Notes under the pieces: model-generated
Database searches by the model: none
The model's input: only the letters and a program-made list of their open reading frames with translations
What the model was told of the DNA's origin: nothing
NCBI GenBank assembly: GCA_913020705.1
Contig: CAJWBY010000024.1
Span: 1-34,914, forward strand
From: an uncultured Colwellia sp.
GTDB lineage: Bacteria; Pseudomonadota; Gammaproteobacteria; Enterobacterales; Alteromonadaceae
Direction of reading: 5' to 3'
Length of the DNA: 34,914 nucleotides
Part shown: piece after piece, positions 26,400-34,914 of the stretch
How positions within the stretch are numbered: the first letter of the stretch is position 1
Layout: each line of letters starts with the position of its first letter
Position numbers and translations under genes: made by a program

Positions 26400-28976
26400 A
26401 TGTGTTTTATGACAGAACCATTAAATAACGAACTTGATAATTTGAACGAAAACGATAATCTTTTAGCAAAAGAAGCTATTTCGTTGCTCGACAAATACCG
26501 TAAACTCGAAGACCGTTATACTGCGCTTTTTAAGTTAAATCAGTTGTCGCATGATTGTGCTGAGTTAAGTACTTTCTTTGCACAAGTTCATCAGTCCTTT
26601 GCCTCTATTATGCGGGCTGAAAATTTCTATGTTGCTTTATATGATCAAACATTATCTACGTTAGAGTTTGCTTACCATGTGGATGAGAAAGATGACTACC
26701 CTTTAGGTAAATTCTCCCTTGATGAGTTTGAAGGTTCGATGACGTGTTATGTTATTGAAACTGCTCGTTCCTTATTAGCAACTCCAGAAGTTGCTGCAAA
26801 ATTAATAAGCAATAAATCAATTAAACGTGTAGGTACAGACAGTACTGATTGGCTTGGTGTGCCATTGTTGAATAATGGTGTGGTTATTGGGGTAATGGCT
26901 GTTCAAAGTTATTCTGAAGAAAACCGTTACCAAACGGTCGATCTTGAGTTAATGGAATTCACTGCTCAACATATTGTCTCTGCGATGACACGATTGCAAG
27001 ACCATGAACGTTTACAAAATGCAGTAAATTCTCGTACCCGCGAACTCATGCAGCAAATTAGAGAGCGAGAAAAGTCAGAATTACTTCAAGAGTCACTTTT
27101 TAAAATATCAGAATTAACGAACGATGCGACGCTACAAATTGATAAATTTTATTCAATGGTTCATAACATCGTAGGTCAGTTAATAAATGCACAAAATTTT
27201 TATATCGCCAAGTACGATCAAAAATCAAAAGAGTTATCATTTGTTTATTACTTAGACCAAAACTCTAAAAATGCGGAAATAGATTCTAAATCGAGAACAT
27301 TTGGCAACGGTTTCACTGAATATATTATTCGAACAGGTGAAACACATTTACTTAATAATCAGCAAATGTATGCTTTATATGAGCAAGGTGAAACAAGAAA
27401 GCCGCAAACAGCAACTAAATCTTGGCTTGGTGTACCCTTATTACATTCAGGTGTTGTTCTGGGAGCAATGGTATTACAAAGTTATAATTTATCTACAACA
27501 TTTACTGAACAAGATGCTGAATTGTTAAAGTTTGTTTCCCAGCATGTCTCTTCTGCCATTAAGCGCCGTGAATTATTAGAATTTGAACGACAATCTCATA
27601 TTCTTCTAGAGCAGCAAGTTAAATTAAGAACTGTGGCTTTAGAGGATGAGATCAAACAAAGAAAAGAAGTAGAAGAGCAATTACAACATACCGCTTCGCA
27701 CGATACGTTAACGGGGTTACCCAATCGTACATTGTTTATTAATTTACTGAACCATGCTATTGCTTGCCATAAACGAAAAGCTGATTTGAAATTTGCGGTG
27801 CTGTTTTTAGATCTTGACCGCTTTAAAGTGGTTAATGACAGCTTAGGGCATCATGCAGGTGATTTACTTTTACAAGAAGTTGCTAAAGAGCTGAAAATAC
27901 TAGTTCGAGACAAAGATACGGTTTCTCGTTTAGGTGGAGATGAATTTGTCATTTTGATTGAAGATCTCGATTCTAATGATGAAGCCTATGAAGTTGCTCA
28001 ACGAATTACTGATTTTTTAGCTGCCCCTTTTATTATTGAAAATCAAAGCATCTTTATTGGTACAAGCATTGGCGTTTTAATTAATGATGAACGTTATGAC
28101 AGTGCAGACATTATGCTTCGTGATGCAGATACCGCAATGTATCATGCAAAAGATCAAGGTAAAGGTCGTTATGAAGTTTTTGACTCTAGCATGCAGAAAA
28201 AGGTTCAAAATGCTCTAGAGCTGGAAGCTGATATTCGTGACGGTATAGCAAAAAGTGAATTTTTGCCTTACTTTCAGCCAATTGTTGATTTACGAAATGA
28301 GAAGGTTGTAGGGTTTGAAGCCCTAGCTCGTTGGAACAGTGATAAACGTGGTTTTGTTTTCCCGAATGACTTTATTCCTTTAGCTGAAGAAGCTAATTTA
28401 GTCACGGCAATTGATTTTCTGATTATAGAAAAATCCTGTCTGCAGTTAAAAAAATGGGAAGCAATTTGTGGTCGAAATGATTTATACGTTAGCTGTAACT
28501 TATATGGAGACCATTTTTTTAGTGCAACGTTGTTAACCGATATTCAAGAAATACTTCAACGTGTTGGTCTTAAACCGAGTCAATTAAGAGTTGAATTAAC
28601 CGAGCGTGCTTTATTAGAAAATAGTGATTTAGTGCTAGAGAATATGAATGCATTAAAAACACTTGGTGTTAAAATCCTCTTGGACGATTTTGGTACTGGT
28701 TATTCAAGCCTCAGTTACTTACATCGTTTTCCTATTGATGTATTAAAAATAGATCGTTCTTTTATTAATAATGTTCATGAGCATGATAATCATCAGGCCA
28801 TCATAAAAACTATTATAGATTTAGCCACTAATTTGCAAATGGGCACTGTTGGCGAAGGTATTGAAAATCTAGCTGACGCTCAGTTATTAACAGCAATGGC
28901 CTGTATGTACGGGCAAGGTTATTATTATGCTAAGCCAATGCCTGCAAATGAAGCAGAAAATTACTTATTAAAATGA
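26400..28976 (+). CDS. GAF-GAF-GGDEF-EAL cyclic-di-GMP turnover protein
   Basis: This is an 858-residue cytoplasmic signalling protein with no membrane segment. Two tandem GAF domains (about 45-200 and 235-390) each contain a near-identical WLGVPLL motif at 151 and 342. A coiled segment (about 390-430) leads to GGDEF (about 430-590), with an intact RLGGDEF motif at 512-516, and then EAL (about 600-855). EAL catalytic landmarks are present: FEALARW (Glu640), VELTE, LLDDFGTGYSS, LKIDRSF and GEGIEN. Both cyclase and phosphodiesterase activity are therefore possible, and GAF ligands may set the balance. ATG 26409 is an alternative start; neither has a strong ribosome site. A strong terminator follows. 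Confidence 0.93.
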   Translation: MCFMTEPLNNELDNLNENDNLLAKEAISLLDKYRKLEDRYTALFKLNQLSHDCAELSTFFAQVHQSFASIMRAENFYVALYDQTLSTLEFAYHVDEKDDYPLGKFSLDEFEGSMTCYVIETARSLLATPEVAAKLISNKSIKRVGTDSTDWLGVPLLNNGVVIGVMAVQSYSEENRYQTVDLELMEFTAQHIVSAMTRLQDHERLQNAVNSRTRELMQQIREREKSELLQESLFKISELTNDATLQIDKFYSMVHNIVGQLINAQNFYIAKYDQKSKELSFVYYLDQNSKNAEIDSKSRTFGNGFTEYIIRTGETHLLNNQQMYALYEQGETRKPQTATKSWLGVPLLHSGVVLGAMVLQSYNLSTTFTEQDAELLKFVSQHVSSAIKRRELLEFERQSHILLEQQVKLRTVALEDEIKQRKEVEEQLQHTASHDTLTGLPNRTLFINLLNHAIACHKRKADLKFAVLFLDLDRFKVVNDSLGHHAGDLLLQEVAKELKILVRDKDTVSRLGGDEFVILIEDLDSNDEAYEVAQRITDFLAAPFIIENQSIFIGTSIGVLINDERYDSADIMLRDADTAMYHAKDQGKGRYEVFDSSMQKKVQNALELEADIRDGIAKSEFLPYFQPIVDLRNEKVVGFEALARWNSDKRGFVFPNDFIPLAEEANLVTAIDFLIIEKSCLQLKKWEAICGRNDLYVSCNLYGDHFFSATLLTDIQEILQRVGLKPSQLRVELTERALLENSDLVLENMNALKTLGVKILLDDFGTGYSSLSYLHRFPIDVLKIDRSFINNVHEHDNHQAIIKTIIDLATNLQMGTVGEGIENLADAQLLTAMACMYGQGYYYAKPMPANEAENYLLK

Positions 28977-28992
28977 TTTTAATAAGCGTAAT

Positions 28993-29029
28993 AAAAAAGA
29001 GTTATATCATTTGATATAACTCTTTTTTT
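28993..29029 (+). terminator. Intrinsic terminator after the GGDEF-EAL gene
   Basis: A 16-base-pair stem (28993-29008 and 29013-29028; core agagttatatc / gatataactct) with a four-base loop, ending in a T-run. A-rich on the other side, so it could also work in reverse. Confidence 0.9.
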
Positions 29030-29207
29030 GTTTTTAATAAGTTGCTTTTAGAAGAAAAATAATATTTTTAGATATTTATGAGTGGATTAAAGGCAAAGCT
29101 AACCAGAAAAATTTATATAATTACCTGCAGAATATGTTGGTGTATTTTTTAAATCTGAAGTACTTTATAATTCAAAAAATAACGTTTACACATAATAAGT
29201 TTTTAAT

Positions 29208-29684
29208 ATGAATACAATTAAACCTCGAACTCTTGATCGTATTGATTTAACAATATTAGACACCCTACAAAAAGATGGTCGAATTGCGAACAATGACTTA
29301 GCAAAAAAAATCAACTTGAGCGCCAGTCCTTGTTTAGAAAGAGTACGACGCCTAGAAAAAGAAGGTTACATTGAGCGTTATCGTGCTGTACTGAATTCCA
29401 TCAAACTTAACTATGGCATGTCAGCATTTATTCAAGTAACACTTGATAGAACGACTAGTGATGTCTTTGAAAAATTTAAAGTCGAAGTAGTCAAAATAAA
29501 AGAAGTTGTTGAATGTCATATGATTGCCGGTGGCTTTGATTACTTACTCAAACTACGTTTCGCCAATATGGAAGCTTATCGTGAAGTGTTAGGCATGATA
29601 GTTGAATTACCTGCTGTATCACAAACGCATACTTATGTGGTCACTGAGAATGTTAAAGCTGATAAAGGTGTACCTATTTTTTAA
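29208..29684 (+). CDS. Lrp/AsnC family transcriptional regulator
   Basis: This is a 158-residue DNA-binding regulator that responds to amino acids. It has an N-terminal winged helix-turn-helix (about 10-60, LDTLQKDGRIANNDLAKKI then SASPCLERVRRLEKEGYI) and a C-terminal RAM/Lrp sensor domain (about 70-150, with ECHMIAGGFDYLLKLRF). It resembles Lrp itself along most of its length, but whether it is the global Lrp or a local paralog cannot be decided. A perfect TATAAT lies at 29166-29171, 37 bases before the ATG, without a good -35. The stop codon overlaps an ATG of the next frame (TAATG), so co-transcription with the peptidase gene is likely. Confidence 0.9.
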   Translation: MNTIKPRTLDRIDLTILDTLQKDGRIANNDLAKKINLSASPCLERVRRLEKEGYIERYRAVLNSIKLNYGMSAFIQVTLDRTTSDVFEKFKVEVVKIKEVVECHMIAGGFDYLLKLRFANMEAYREVLGMIVELPAVSQTHTYVVTENVKADKGVPIF

Positions 29685-29797
29685 TGTTCCAATCTTTAAA
29701 TAATATTATTACAAAAGTAGCGTTTTATTTTACAATGATGATAGTGATGTCCATATGCTATTTGATATCAGACATCGTCCAAAGTTTAACTAATAAC

Positions 29798-31468
29798 ATG
29801 AAGAAGCCAATGAAATTTAAATTAATAGCTAGTGTAAGTTTATTAAGTCTTGCGTTTTTATCTGCGTGTGGACAAAACAATCAGGCAAAAACACCGAACG
29901 CTGAAAAAACACCCCAAGTAAATGAAAAAAACATCAAAGCACATATTGAATTCTTAGCTGACGATACCTTGTTAGGGCGAGATACCGGTAGTGCAGGCTA
30001 TCAAATAGCTGCTAATTATGTGAAATCATATTTTAAGCAACTAGGCTTAACACCTATGGGGGAACTTGATGGTTTCGAACAAAAAGTTACTTTTCGTAAA
30101 GCGTTTCTTGAAGAAAATAGTGCTGAGCTTTCTATAACTAATGCTTCAGGTACTGTAGAACTAGCCTTCAAAGACGCCTTTATTATGTCTGGCGATAGTA
30201 TAGTTACAGAAGCTACAATTGCTGCTGAAACAGTTTTTGTGGGTTACGGTATTGTTTCAGAAGATTTTGGTTACGATGATTACAAAGACATCGATGTAAA
30301 AGGTAAAATAGTTGTTGTTTTAACAGGGCGTCCTAAGGATTTACCTTCTGAAGAAGGTGCTCATATAGGTTCAGGTGGTGAAAAAATAAAACACGCAGCG
30401 AAAAATGGCGCTGTTGGTTTTATCACAATTCACACACCTAAACGTGATGCTGTTCGTACTTTTGCTAAAAGTGCTACTTATGCAGATGCACCACGTTTAA
30501 GTTGGTTAGACAAAAAAGGAATGCCTTTTGGAAAGTATCCTGAAATTAAAGGTGGTGCCTATTTAAGTGGTGAAGAAGCGCATGCATTATTTGAAGGAGC
30601 AGAGCGTAAATTAGAAGACATCTTTGCTGATGATACTAATAATATTGCTATTAAAGGTTTCGCATTGCAATCAACGGTTAAAATGGCAAATAAAAGTCGT
30701 CATGAAGAAATTACTAGCCCTAATATCATCGCGTCTATTGAAGGTAGTGACCCAACATTAAAAGATGAGTATGTTGTTTTTAGTGCTCACCTTGATCATA
30801 TCGGTATCAGTAGCCATAGCGATGAAGAAGATAAAATTAATAATGGTGCGTTAGATAATGCATCAGGTGTTTCAATTTTATTAGAAACAGCCCGTTTATT
30901 ATCAACCATGCCAGAGAAGCCTAAACGTTCTATTTTGTTCGTTGTTGTTACGGGAGAAGAGAAAGGATTACTTGGCTCTAGTTATTTCGCCACTAATCCA
31001 ACAGTACCTGCTATGCAAATGGTCGCTAATGTTAATTTAGATATGCCGTTAATTTTATACCCGTTTGCCGATATTATTGCTTTTGGTTCAACGCATTCAA
31101 GTTTAGGTCCTATAGTAGCAAGTGCAGCGGAAAAAATTAACTTGTCGCTAAGCGATGACCCTATGCCTGATCAAGCATTATTTACGCGCAGTGATCATTA
31201 CAGCTTTGTAAAAGCGGGTATTCCATCGGTATTCCTAATGACAGGATTTAAATCTAAAGATCCTGAAATTGATGGTGGTGCGGTATTTGGTGACTTTCTT
31301 AAAAATCATTATCATCAACACAGCGATGAAATAACTCTACCTATTAATTACGATGCAGCGGCAAGCTTTGCTGAAGTGAACATGATGATAGGTTTGGAAA
31401 TTGCCAATGGTGAAAAGCGTCCAACGTGGAATCAAGGCGATTTCTTTGGTAAAACGTTCGCTCAATAA
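29798..31468 (+). CDS. M28-family zinc aminopeptidase, lipoprotein
   Basis: This is a secreted metallopeptidase of 556 residues from ATG 29798. The N-terminus is a lipoprotein signal peptide: basic MKKPMKFK, a hydrophobic stretch, lipobox LSAC and Gly after the Cys. An intervening PA-like region (about 120-290) precedes the M28 catalytic core. Zinc ligands and catalytic residues are visible: FSAHLDHIG, NGALDNASG, TGEEKGLLGS, NLDMP and TRSDHYSF. It probably trims peptides at the envelope. The frame extends to ATG 29684, adding 38 residues with a membrane-like segment. I prefer 29798, or ATG 29810, because of the lipobox. A terminator follows. Confidence 0.9.
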   Translation: MKKPMKFKLIASVSLLSLAFLSACGQNNQAKTPNAEKTPQVNEKNIKAHIEFLADDTLLGRDTGSAGYQIAANYVKSYFKQLGLTPMGELDGFEQKVTFRKAFLEENSAELSITNASGTVELAFKDAFIMSGDSIVTEATIAAETVFVGYGIVSEDFGYDDYKDIDVKGKIVVVLTGRPKDLPSEEGAHIGSGGEKIKHAAKNGAVGFITIHTPKRDAVRTFAKSATYADAPRLSWLDKKGMPFGKYPEIKGGAYLSGEEAHALFEGAERKLEDIFADDTNNIAIKGFALQSTVKMANKSRHEEITSPNIIASIEGSDPTLKDEYVVFSAHLDHIGISSHSDEEDKINNGALDNASGVSILLETARLLSTMPEKPKRSILFVVVTGEEKGLLGSSYFATNPTVPAMQMVANVNLDMPLILYPFADIIAFGSTHSSLGPIVASAAEKINLSLSDDPMPDQALFTRSDHYSFVKAGIPSVFLMTGFKSKDPEIDGGAVFGDFLKNHYHQHSDEITLPINYDAAASFAEVNMMIGLEIANGEKRPTWNQGDFFGKTFAQ

Positions 31469-31489
31469 CTCTTAAATATTGAAATGATG

Positions 31490-31526
31490 AAAACGCAGAG
31501 ATGAAAATCTCTGCGTTTTTTGTTTT
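31490..31526 (+). terminator. Intrinsic terminator after the M28 peptidase gene
   Basis: A 13-base-pair perfect stem (aaaacgcagagat / atctctgcgtttt, 31490-31502 and 31507-31519) with a GAAA tetraloop, followed by TTTGTTTT. Textbook form. Confidence 0.93.
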
Positions 31527-31586
31527 CTGATTTAAAGCAACAAGCTACACTGTCAATATGACTTTATAGAAAATACTGATAATTAC

Positions 31587-32429
31587 ATGGATGCTAAAAA
31601 ATACGCGTTACAAGCCAATGGTTCTTTTGCTCTTCCCGATGCTTGCTTTAAGATAAAAGCATTAATGGAAAACGAAAACTCTGCGATTGCAGATTTTGCC
31701 AATGTCATTAGTGTTGACCCTTCGATGACTTCTCGTTTATTACAAATTGCTAATAGTGCAATTTATAGTTTCCCTGGAGAAATTAGTACAATTTCACGTG
31801 CAATCACGATTATTGGCACACAAGCTATCTACAATATGATGTTAGTCGATGTTGCGGCAACAGCGTTTAAGCATTTTTCCAATCAGGCGATTGATTTAAA
31901 ACGCTTTTGGCGAATGAGTATCTTTTGTGGTTTAGCCACTAAAAACTTAGCGATTAAAGCGGGTATCCGGGATATCGAACGACTTTTTGTTGCGGGTCTT
32001 TTACAAAACTTTGGCGAATTGATTGTCGCTAAAATAACACCTGAAATTGCACAACAATGTGAAAAATATTCACCTGAGGACTTACCTTGGGATCTACAAA
32101 AAAAGGCGTTGGGTTATACTTATACTGATATCTCTGCAGAATTACTGAAGATATGGAAATTACCTGAGAAAATTATTCTTCCTATTCGCCACTTCAATGA
32201 AGCAAAAACAATTCAAATTAATAAAGACGTTAAAGTGCTTTATTTAGCATCACGATTAGCGTTAGTTGATAGTCATCCTGACGAATTTAATTTTGATGAT
32301 AGTATTGATGAAACCTTGTGCAAAAGTTTGAATATTTCTAGCGAAGATTTAGCGCAGTGTGTTGATATTGCCTCAGAAGAAGCTGAGAATATTCTTACTA
32401 TTATGAATGGCGGACTTTTTTCAAAATAA
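31587..32429 (+). CDS. HDOD-domain protein
   Basis: This is a 280-residue cytoplasmic protein made almost entirely of one HDOD domain, a degenerate HD-like helical module without the phosphohydrolase metal site, common in signalling proteins of marine gammaproteobacteria. Typical sequence includes FANVISVDPSMTSRLLQIAN (about residues 38-57), ISTISRAITIIGTQAIYNM and FVAGLLQNFGELI. No output domain is attached. It stands alone between two terminators. The role is probably signal relay, but the sequence does not give a partner. Confidence 0.87.
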   Translation: MDAKKYALQANGSFALPDACFKIKALMENENSAIADFANVISVDPSMTSRLLQIANSAIYSFPGEISTISRAITIIGTQAIYNMMLVDVAATAFKHFSNQAIDLKRFWRMSIFCGLATKNLAIKAGIRDIERLFVAGLLQNFGELIVAKITPEIAQQCEKYSPEDLPWDLQKKALGYTYTDISAELLKIWKLPEKIILPIRHFNEAKTIQINKDVKVLYLASRLALVDSHPDEFNFDDSIDETLCKSLNISSEDLAQCVDIASEEAENILTIMNGGLFSK

Positions 32430-32588
32430 TATAAGCATACCAGGCAAGGCTCTAAGGACGATAACCTTACCAAAATCACTGAGTTTCTTCTGATACCTTG
32501 AAGACTTACCTCTAGCTTTCTAAGTGCAACTATATTTATACACTTAATTACTAATACCTTCGTGCTAAAACAAGACATTAATTATAAA

Positions 32589-32616
32589 GCCTGATAGCAT
32601 CAGGCAATTCTTTTTT
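32589..32616 (+). terminator. Intrinsic terminator between HDOD and transporter genes
   Basis: Stem gcctgat / atcaggc (32589-32595 and 32599-32605) with an AGC loop, then aattcTTTTTT. It lies about 160 bases after the HDOD stop and 60 bases before the transporter start. Confidence 0.75.
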
Positions 32617-32675
32617 CGTATAGTTAATAAACTGTACAAAATATGCCCTACAAATAATTATAATTAAGGACATTT

Positions 32676-34100
32676 ATGAGCGCATCTAGAGAGCAATTTA
32701 GCTCTAAACTCGGATTTATTTTAGCCGCAGCAGGTTCTGCTGTTGGAATTGGTAACTTAGTCGGTTTTCCTGTTAATGCAGCTAAAAATGGAGGTGGTGC
32801 ATTTTTAATCATGTACGCCATATTTGTTTTTTTAATCTGTTTACCGGTAATGATTGCCGAAATGGCCGTTGGCCGTAAAACACAAAAAGAACCTGTAGGT
32901 GCTTATAAAGCGTTAAGCGGTGGCAGTAGAGGTTGGGGAATAGCTGGGATTTTTGGTGTACTTACGCCATTCATGATTGCTGTTTTCTATATGGTGTTAA
33001 CCGTATGGCTTTTTGGTTATCTCGCGTTAACATTGTCGGGTCAGCTAGACTACTTAGCTAGCGGTAATGGTTTCAGTGAATTTATTAATAGTCCTTATTT
33101 ATTTATTGCGATGATTGTTGTTGCAGCCATTGTAAACTTCATCTTAGTGGCAGGTGTAAAAGAAGGAATAGAAAAAGCAGCAAAAATACTCATGCCTGCA
33201 CTATTCGTTATGCTATTAATCATGGTGGTTTATGTATTAAGTCTTGATAACGCTATTTCTGGTGTGAAATTTTTTATTATTCCTGATTTTGATAAAATTA
33301 CCCCTAGTGTTATTAACGGCGCTTTGTCGCAAGCCTTCTTTTCACTTTCATTAGGTATGGGTATTTTAATTACTTACGGTTCGTATATTAATAATAAAAC
33401 TGACATTGTTAATTCTGCTAAGTTAGTCGCACTTACTGATACCGCCGTTGCCTTCACTGCTGGTTTAATGATTTTACCTGCCGTGTTTTCATTCAACCCT
33501 AATGTTAACCCTGCGGAATTAAGTGATAGTTCTGTATCGCTGATCTTTACGTTTTTACCTAAAATATTTTTAGCGTTACAAACGTCTATTGGTTATTTTG
33601 GTGCGAGCGCCGTTGCTGCATTCTTTTTTCTTCTCGTATTTTTCGCGGCGATTACTTCGTTAGTTTCAATTATAGAAGTGCCAGTTTCTTATCTAGTAAC
33701 AGAAAAAAAACATAGCCGTAAAAAAGCTTTATCAATTTTAATGATTACGGGTGGCTTGTTAACTATTTTTGCCACACTTTCGTTTGGTATGGTGTCATTT
33801 TTCACTGAATTTACAACCTATGCAAATGGAACTCGTTCATTCTTCGATGTAATTTATGACATTTTCTACGACACGATTTTGCCACTTAATGGTTTCTTAT
33901 TATGTGTGTTTGTTAGTTACCGTTGGAAAAAACACAATTTGTCTGACGAAATTGCTATTGGTAATGAAAACTATAAAGGGTCTTGGATCGAGACATACGT
34001 TAACTTTTCTCTAGGCACCTTTATTCCTGTTATCGTGTTAGGTATCTTCATAAATACAGTGGCGCAAAAGTTCTTTGCATTTAGTATTTTTGGATTTTAG
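32676..34100 (+). CDS. NSS-family sodium-dependent transporter
   Basis: This is an inner-membrane neurotransmitter:sodium symporter homologue of 474 residues with 11-12 hydrophobic segments, probably importing an amino acid or amine with Na+. The N-terminus (KLGFILAAAGSAVGIGN, then FPVNAAKNGGGAF) aligns with LeuT TM1 without gaps, including the unwound segment. At the position of the LeuT extracellular-gate Arg30 there is Gly30. Further NSS sequence includes LSQAFFSLSLGMGILITYGSY (TM6 region). A ribosome site (TAAGGA) precedes ATG 32676. Terminators stand on both sides, so it is monocistronic. Substrate not predictable. Confidence 0.92.
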   Translation: MSASREQFSSKLGFILAAAGSAVGIGNLVGFPVNAAKNGGGAFLIMYAIFVFLICLPVMIAEMAVGRKTQKEPVGAYKALSGGSRGWGIAGIFGVLTPFMIAVFYMVLTVWLFGYLALTLSGQLDYLASGNGFSEFINSPYLFIAMIVVAAIVNFILVAGVKEGIEKAAKILMPALFVMLLIMVVYVLSLDNAISGVKFFIIPDFDKITPSVINGALSQAFFSLSLGMGILITYGSYINNKTDIVNSAKLVALTDTAVAFTAGLMILPAVFSFNPNVNPAELSDSSVSLIFTFLPKIFLALQTSIGYFGASAVAAFFFLLVFFAAITSLVSIIEVPVSYLVTEKKHSRKKALSILMITGGLLTIFATLSFGMVSFFTEFTTYANGTRSFFDVIYDIFYDTILPLNGFLLCVFVSYRWKKHNLSDEIAIGNENYKGSWIETYVNFSLGTFIPVIVLGIFINTVAQKFFAFSIFGF

Positions 34101-34139
34101 TTTTATTGTTGTAATGTAAACGTAAAACGATTTGAACGT

Positions 34140-34178
34140 AAAGCCGTATAATTTGTTATTATACGGCTTTATTTTTAT
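34140..34178 (+). terminator. Intrinsic terminator after the NSS transporter gene
   Basis: A 13-base-pair stem (aaagccgtataat / attatacggcttt, 34140-34152 and 34158-34170) with a TTGTT loop, followed by ATTTTTAT. Confidence 0.9.
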
Positions 34179-34195
34179 CTTTAAAAAATAGTGCT

Positions 34196-34914
34196 ATGAC
34201 CCAAAATCTTCAAGAACATCTAATAACCTCCATAGAATCCATTAACCAATCGAATGGCTTAACTGATTGCCAGCGATTATTTCATGGCAGAGGACATGCT
34301 TACCCAGAGTTATCACATATTAATGTTGACTGGTTTTCGCCCGTTGTTCTCATTACGCTTTACCAAGAGGTTGATGAAACTTGGTTAAGTGAACAGGTCT
34401 GCGTTATTCAACAATTGATACCAAACTGTACTTCTATTCAAGTACAATTTCGTAGCCGAAAATTCGCCCCCAGCGAAGTCTTATGGGGCGAAAATATTAC
34501 AGAATTAAGAGCGCAAGAGCATGGTTTGGAATATCATATTAGTTTAGGCAAAGCTCAAAACTCTGGGCTTTTTCTTGATATGGGAAATGGGCGTGAATGG
34601 GTAAAAAATAATAGTGAAGGTAAAAACGTTTTAAACCTTTTTGCTTATACTTGTGCCTTTTCTGTTGCTGCTATAGCAGGTGGCGCCAAGCAAGTTATTA
34701 ATATAGATATGAGTAAAAGCTCATTATCTAAAGGCCGTGAAAATCATAAGCTTAATAAGCAAGATGTCAGTAAAATAAAATATGAGGGCGTTGATATTTT
34801 TAAGTCGTATAATCGGCTTAAAAAACATGGACCTTACGACTTATTAATTTGTGATCCACCTTCTTTTCAAAAAGGTAGCGTAAATATAGAGCGTGATTAC
34901 AAAAAAATTATTAA
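34196..34914 (+). CDS. Class I SAM-dependent methyltransferase, RlmI-like (partial, runs off the right edge)
   Basis: From ATG 34196 the frame is open for 239 codons to the window end, with no stop. The second half is a Rossmann methyltransferase: GLFLDMGNGREWVKN, then motif I VLNLFAYTCAFSVAAIAGGA, the acidic VINIDMSKSSLSKGRENH and motif IV LLICDPPSFQKG. This arrangement (LFLD, NLFAYT, DPPSF) is that of RlmI/YccW-type enzymes that methylate cytosine C5 of rRNA, but the usual N-terminal PUA domain is not evident, so the substrate is uncertain. The first ~100 residues are less conserved. It begins 26 bases after the transporter terminator. Confidence 0.85.
   Translation, partial: MTQNLQEHLITSIESINQSNGLTDCQRLFHGRGHAYPELSHINVDWFSPVVLITLYQEVDETWLSEQVCVIQQLIPNCTSIQVQFRSRKFAPSEVLWGENITELRAQEHGLEYHISLGKAQNSGLFLDMGNGREWVKNNSEGKNVLNLFAYTCAFSVAAIAGGAKQVINIDMSKSSLSKGRENHKLNKQDVSKIKYEGVDIFKSYNRLKKHGPYDLLICDPPSFQKGSVNIERDYKKII

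Noticed and set aside
27301..27528. 75-residue frame within the GGDEF-EAL gene
   Set aside because: Out-of-frame reading inside the second GAF domain; no independent support.

Overview
The window looks like chromosome of a marine, AT-rich gammaproteobacterium of the Alteromonadales. A Colwellia-type genome is the best guess, from protein similarity to E. coli orthologs combined with low GC, AT-rich intergenic DNA and gene order. This assignment is inference; there is no rRNA gene in the window to settle it.

Layout. (1) 1-1850 is a rearranged patch. A MORN/YwqK-like gene fragment, a C-terminal piece of the flagellar cap gene fliD and a receiver-GGDEF gene lacking its first ~40 residues are butted together, with two sharp breakpoints near 365-374 and 1026-1034. 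(2) 1851-4778 holds a secreted DUF3016 protein, an unrecognised 103-residue protein, and the divergent epmB/efp pair, where EpmB is one of the enzymes that modify EF-P. (3) 4878-6879 has the divergent darP/pmbA pair. (4) 6983-16382 is a long minus-strand block, read right to left: yrbG-kdsD-kdsC-lptC-lptA-lptB-rpoN-hpf-ptsN-rapZ-ptsO, then mgtE. It joins Kdo synthesis, LPS export, sigma-54, ribosome hibernation and the nitrogen PTS, as in E. coli. (5) 16697-21376 is the divergent plus-strand block mlaF-E-D-C-B-ibaG-murA: outer-membrane phospholipid trafficking followed by the first step of peptidoglycan synthesis.

(6) 21377-34914 is a series of mostly single plus-strand genes, many ended by clear intrinsic terminators: a SUKH-family protein overlapping a flavin reductase, a TrmH-family methyltransferase, an endonuclease/exonuclease/phosphatase-fold protein with a problematic 5' end, hemE, a GAF-GAF-GGDEF-EAL protein, an Lrp-like regulator followed by an M28 peptidase lipoprotein, an HDOD protein, an NSS-family sodium-dependent transporter, and a methyltransferase gene cut by the right edge.

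The two large blocks are conserved cell-envelope and regulatory core. The parts that deserve a second look are the left-end gene mosaic, a palindromic element at 2032-2112, an apparent reading-frame break at the start of the phosphatase-fold gene (A7 tract near 23541), and a minus-strand terminator at 24822-24844 with no gene in front of it. I found no CRISPR array, complete insertion sequence, prophage, tRNA or rRNA, and no clear new multi-gene defence or biosynthetic system.
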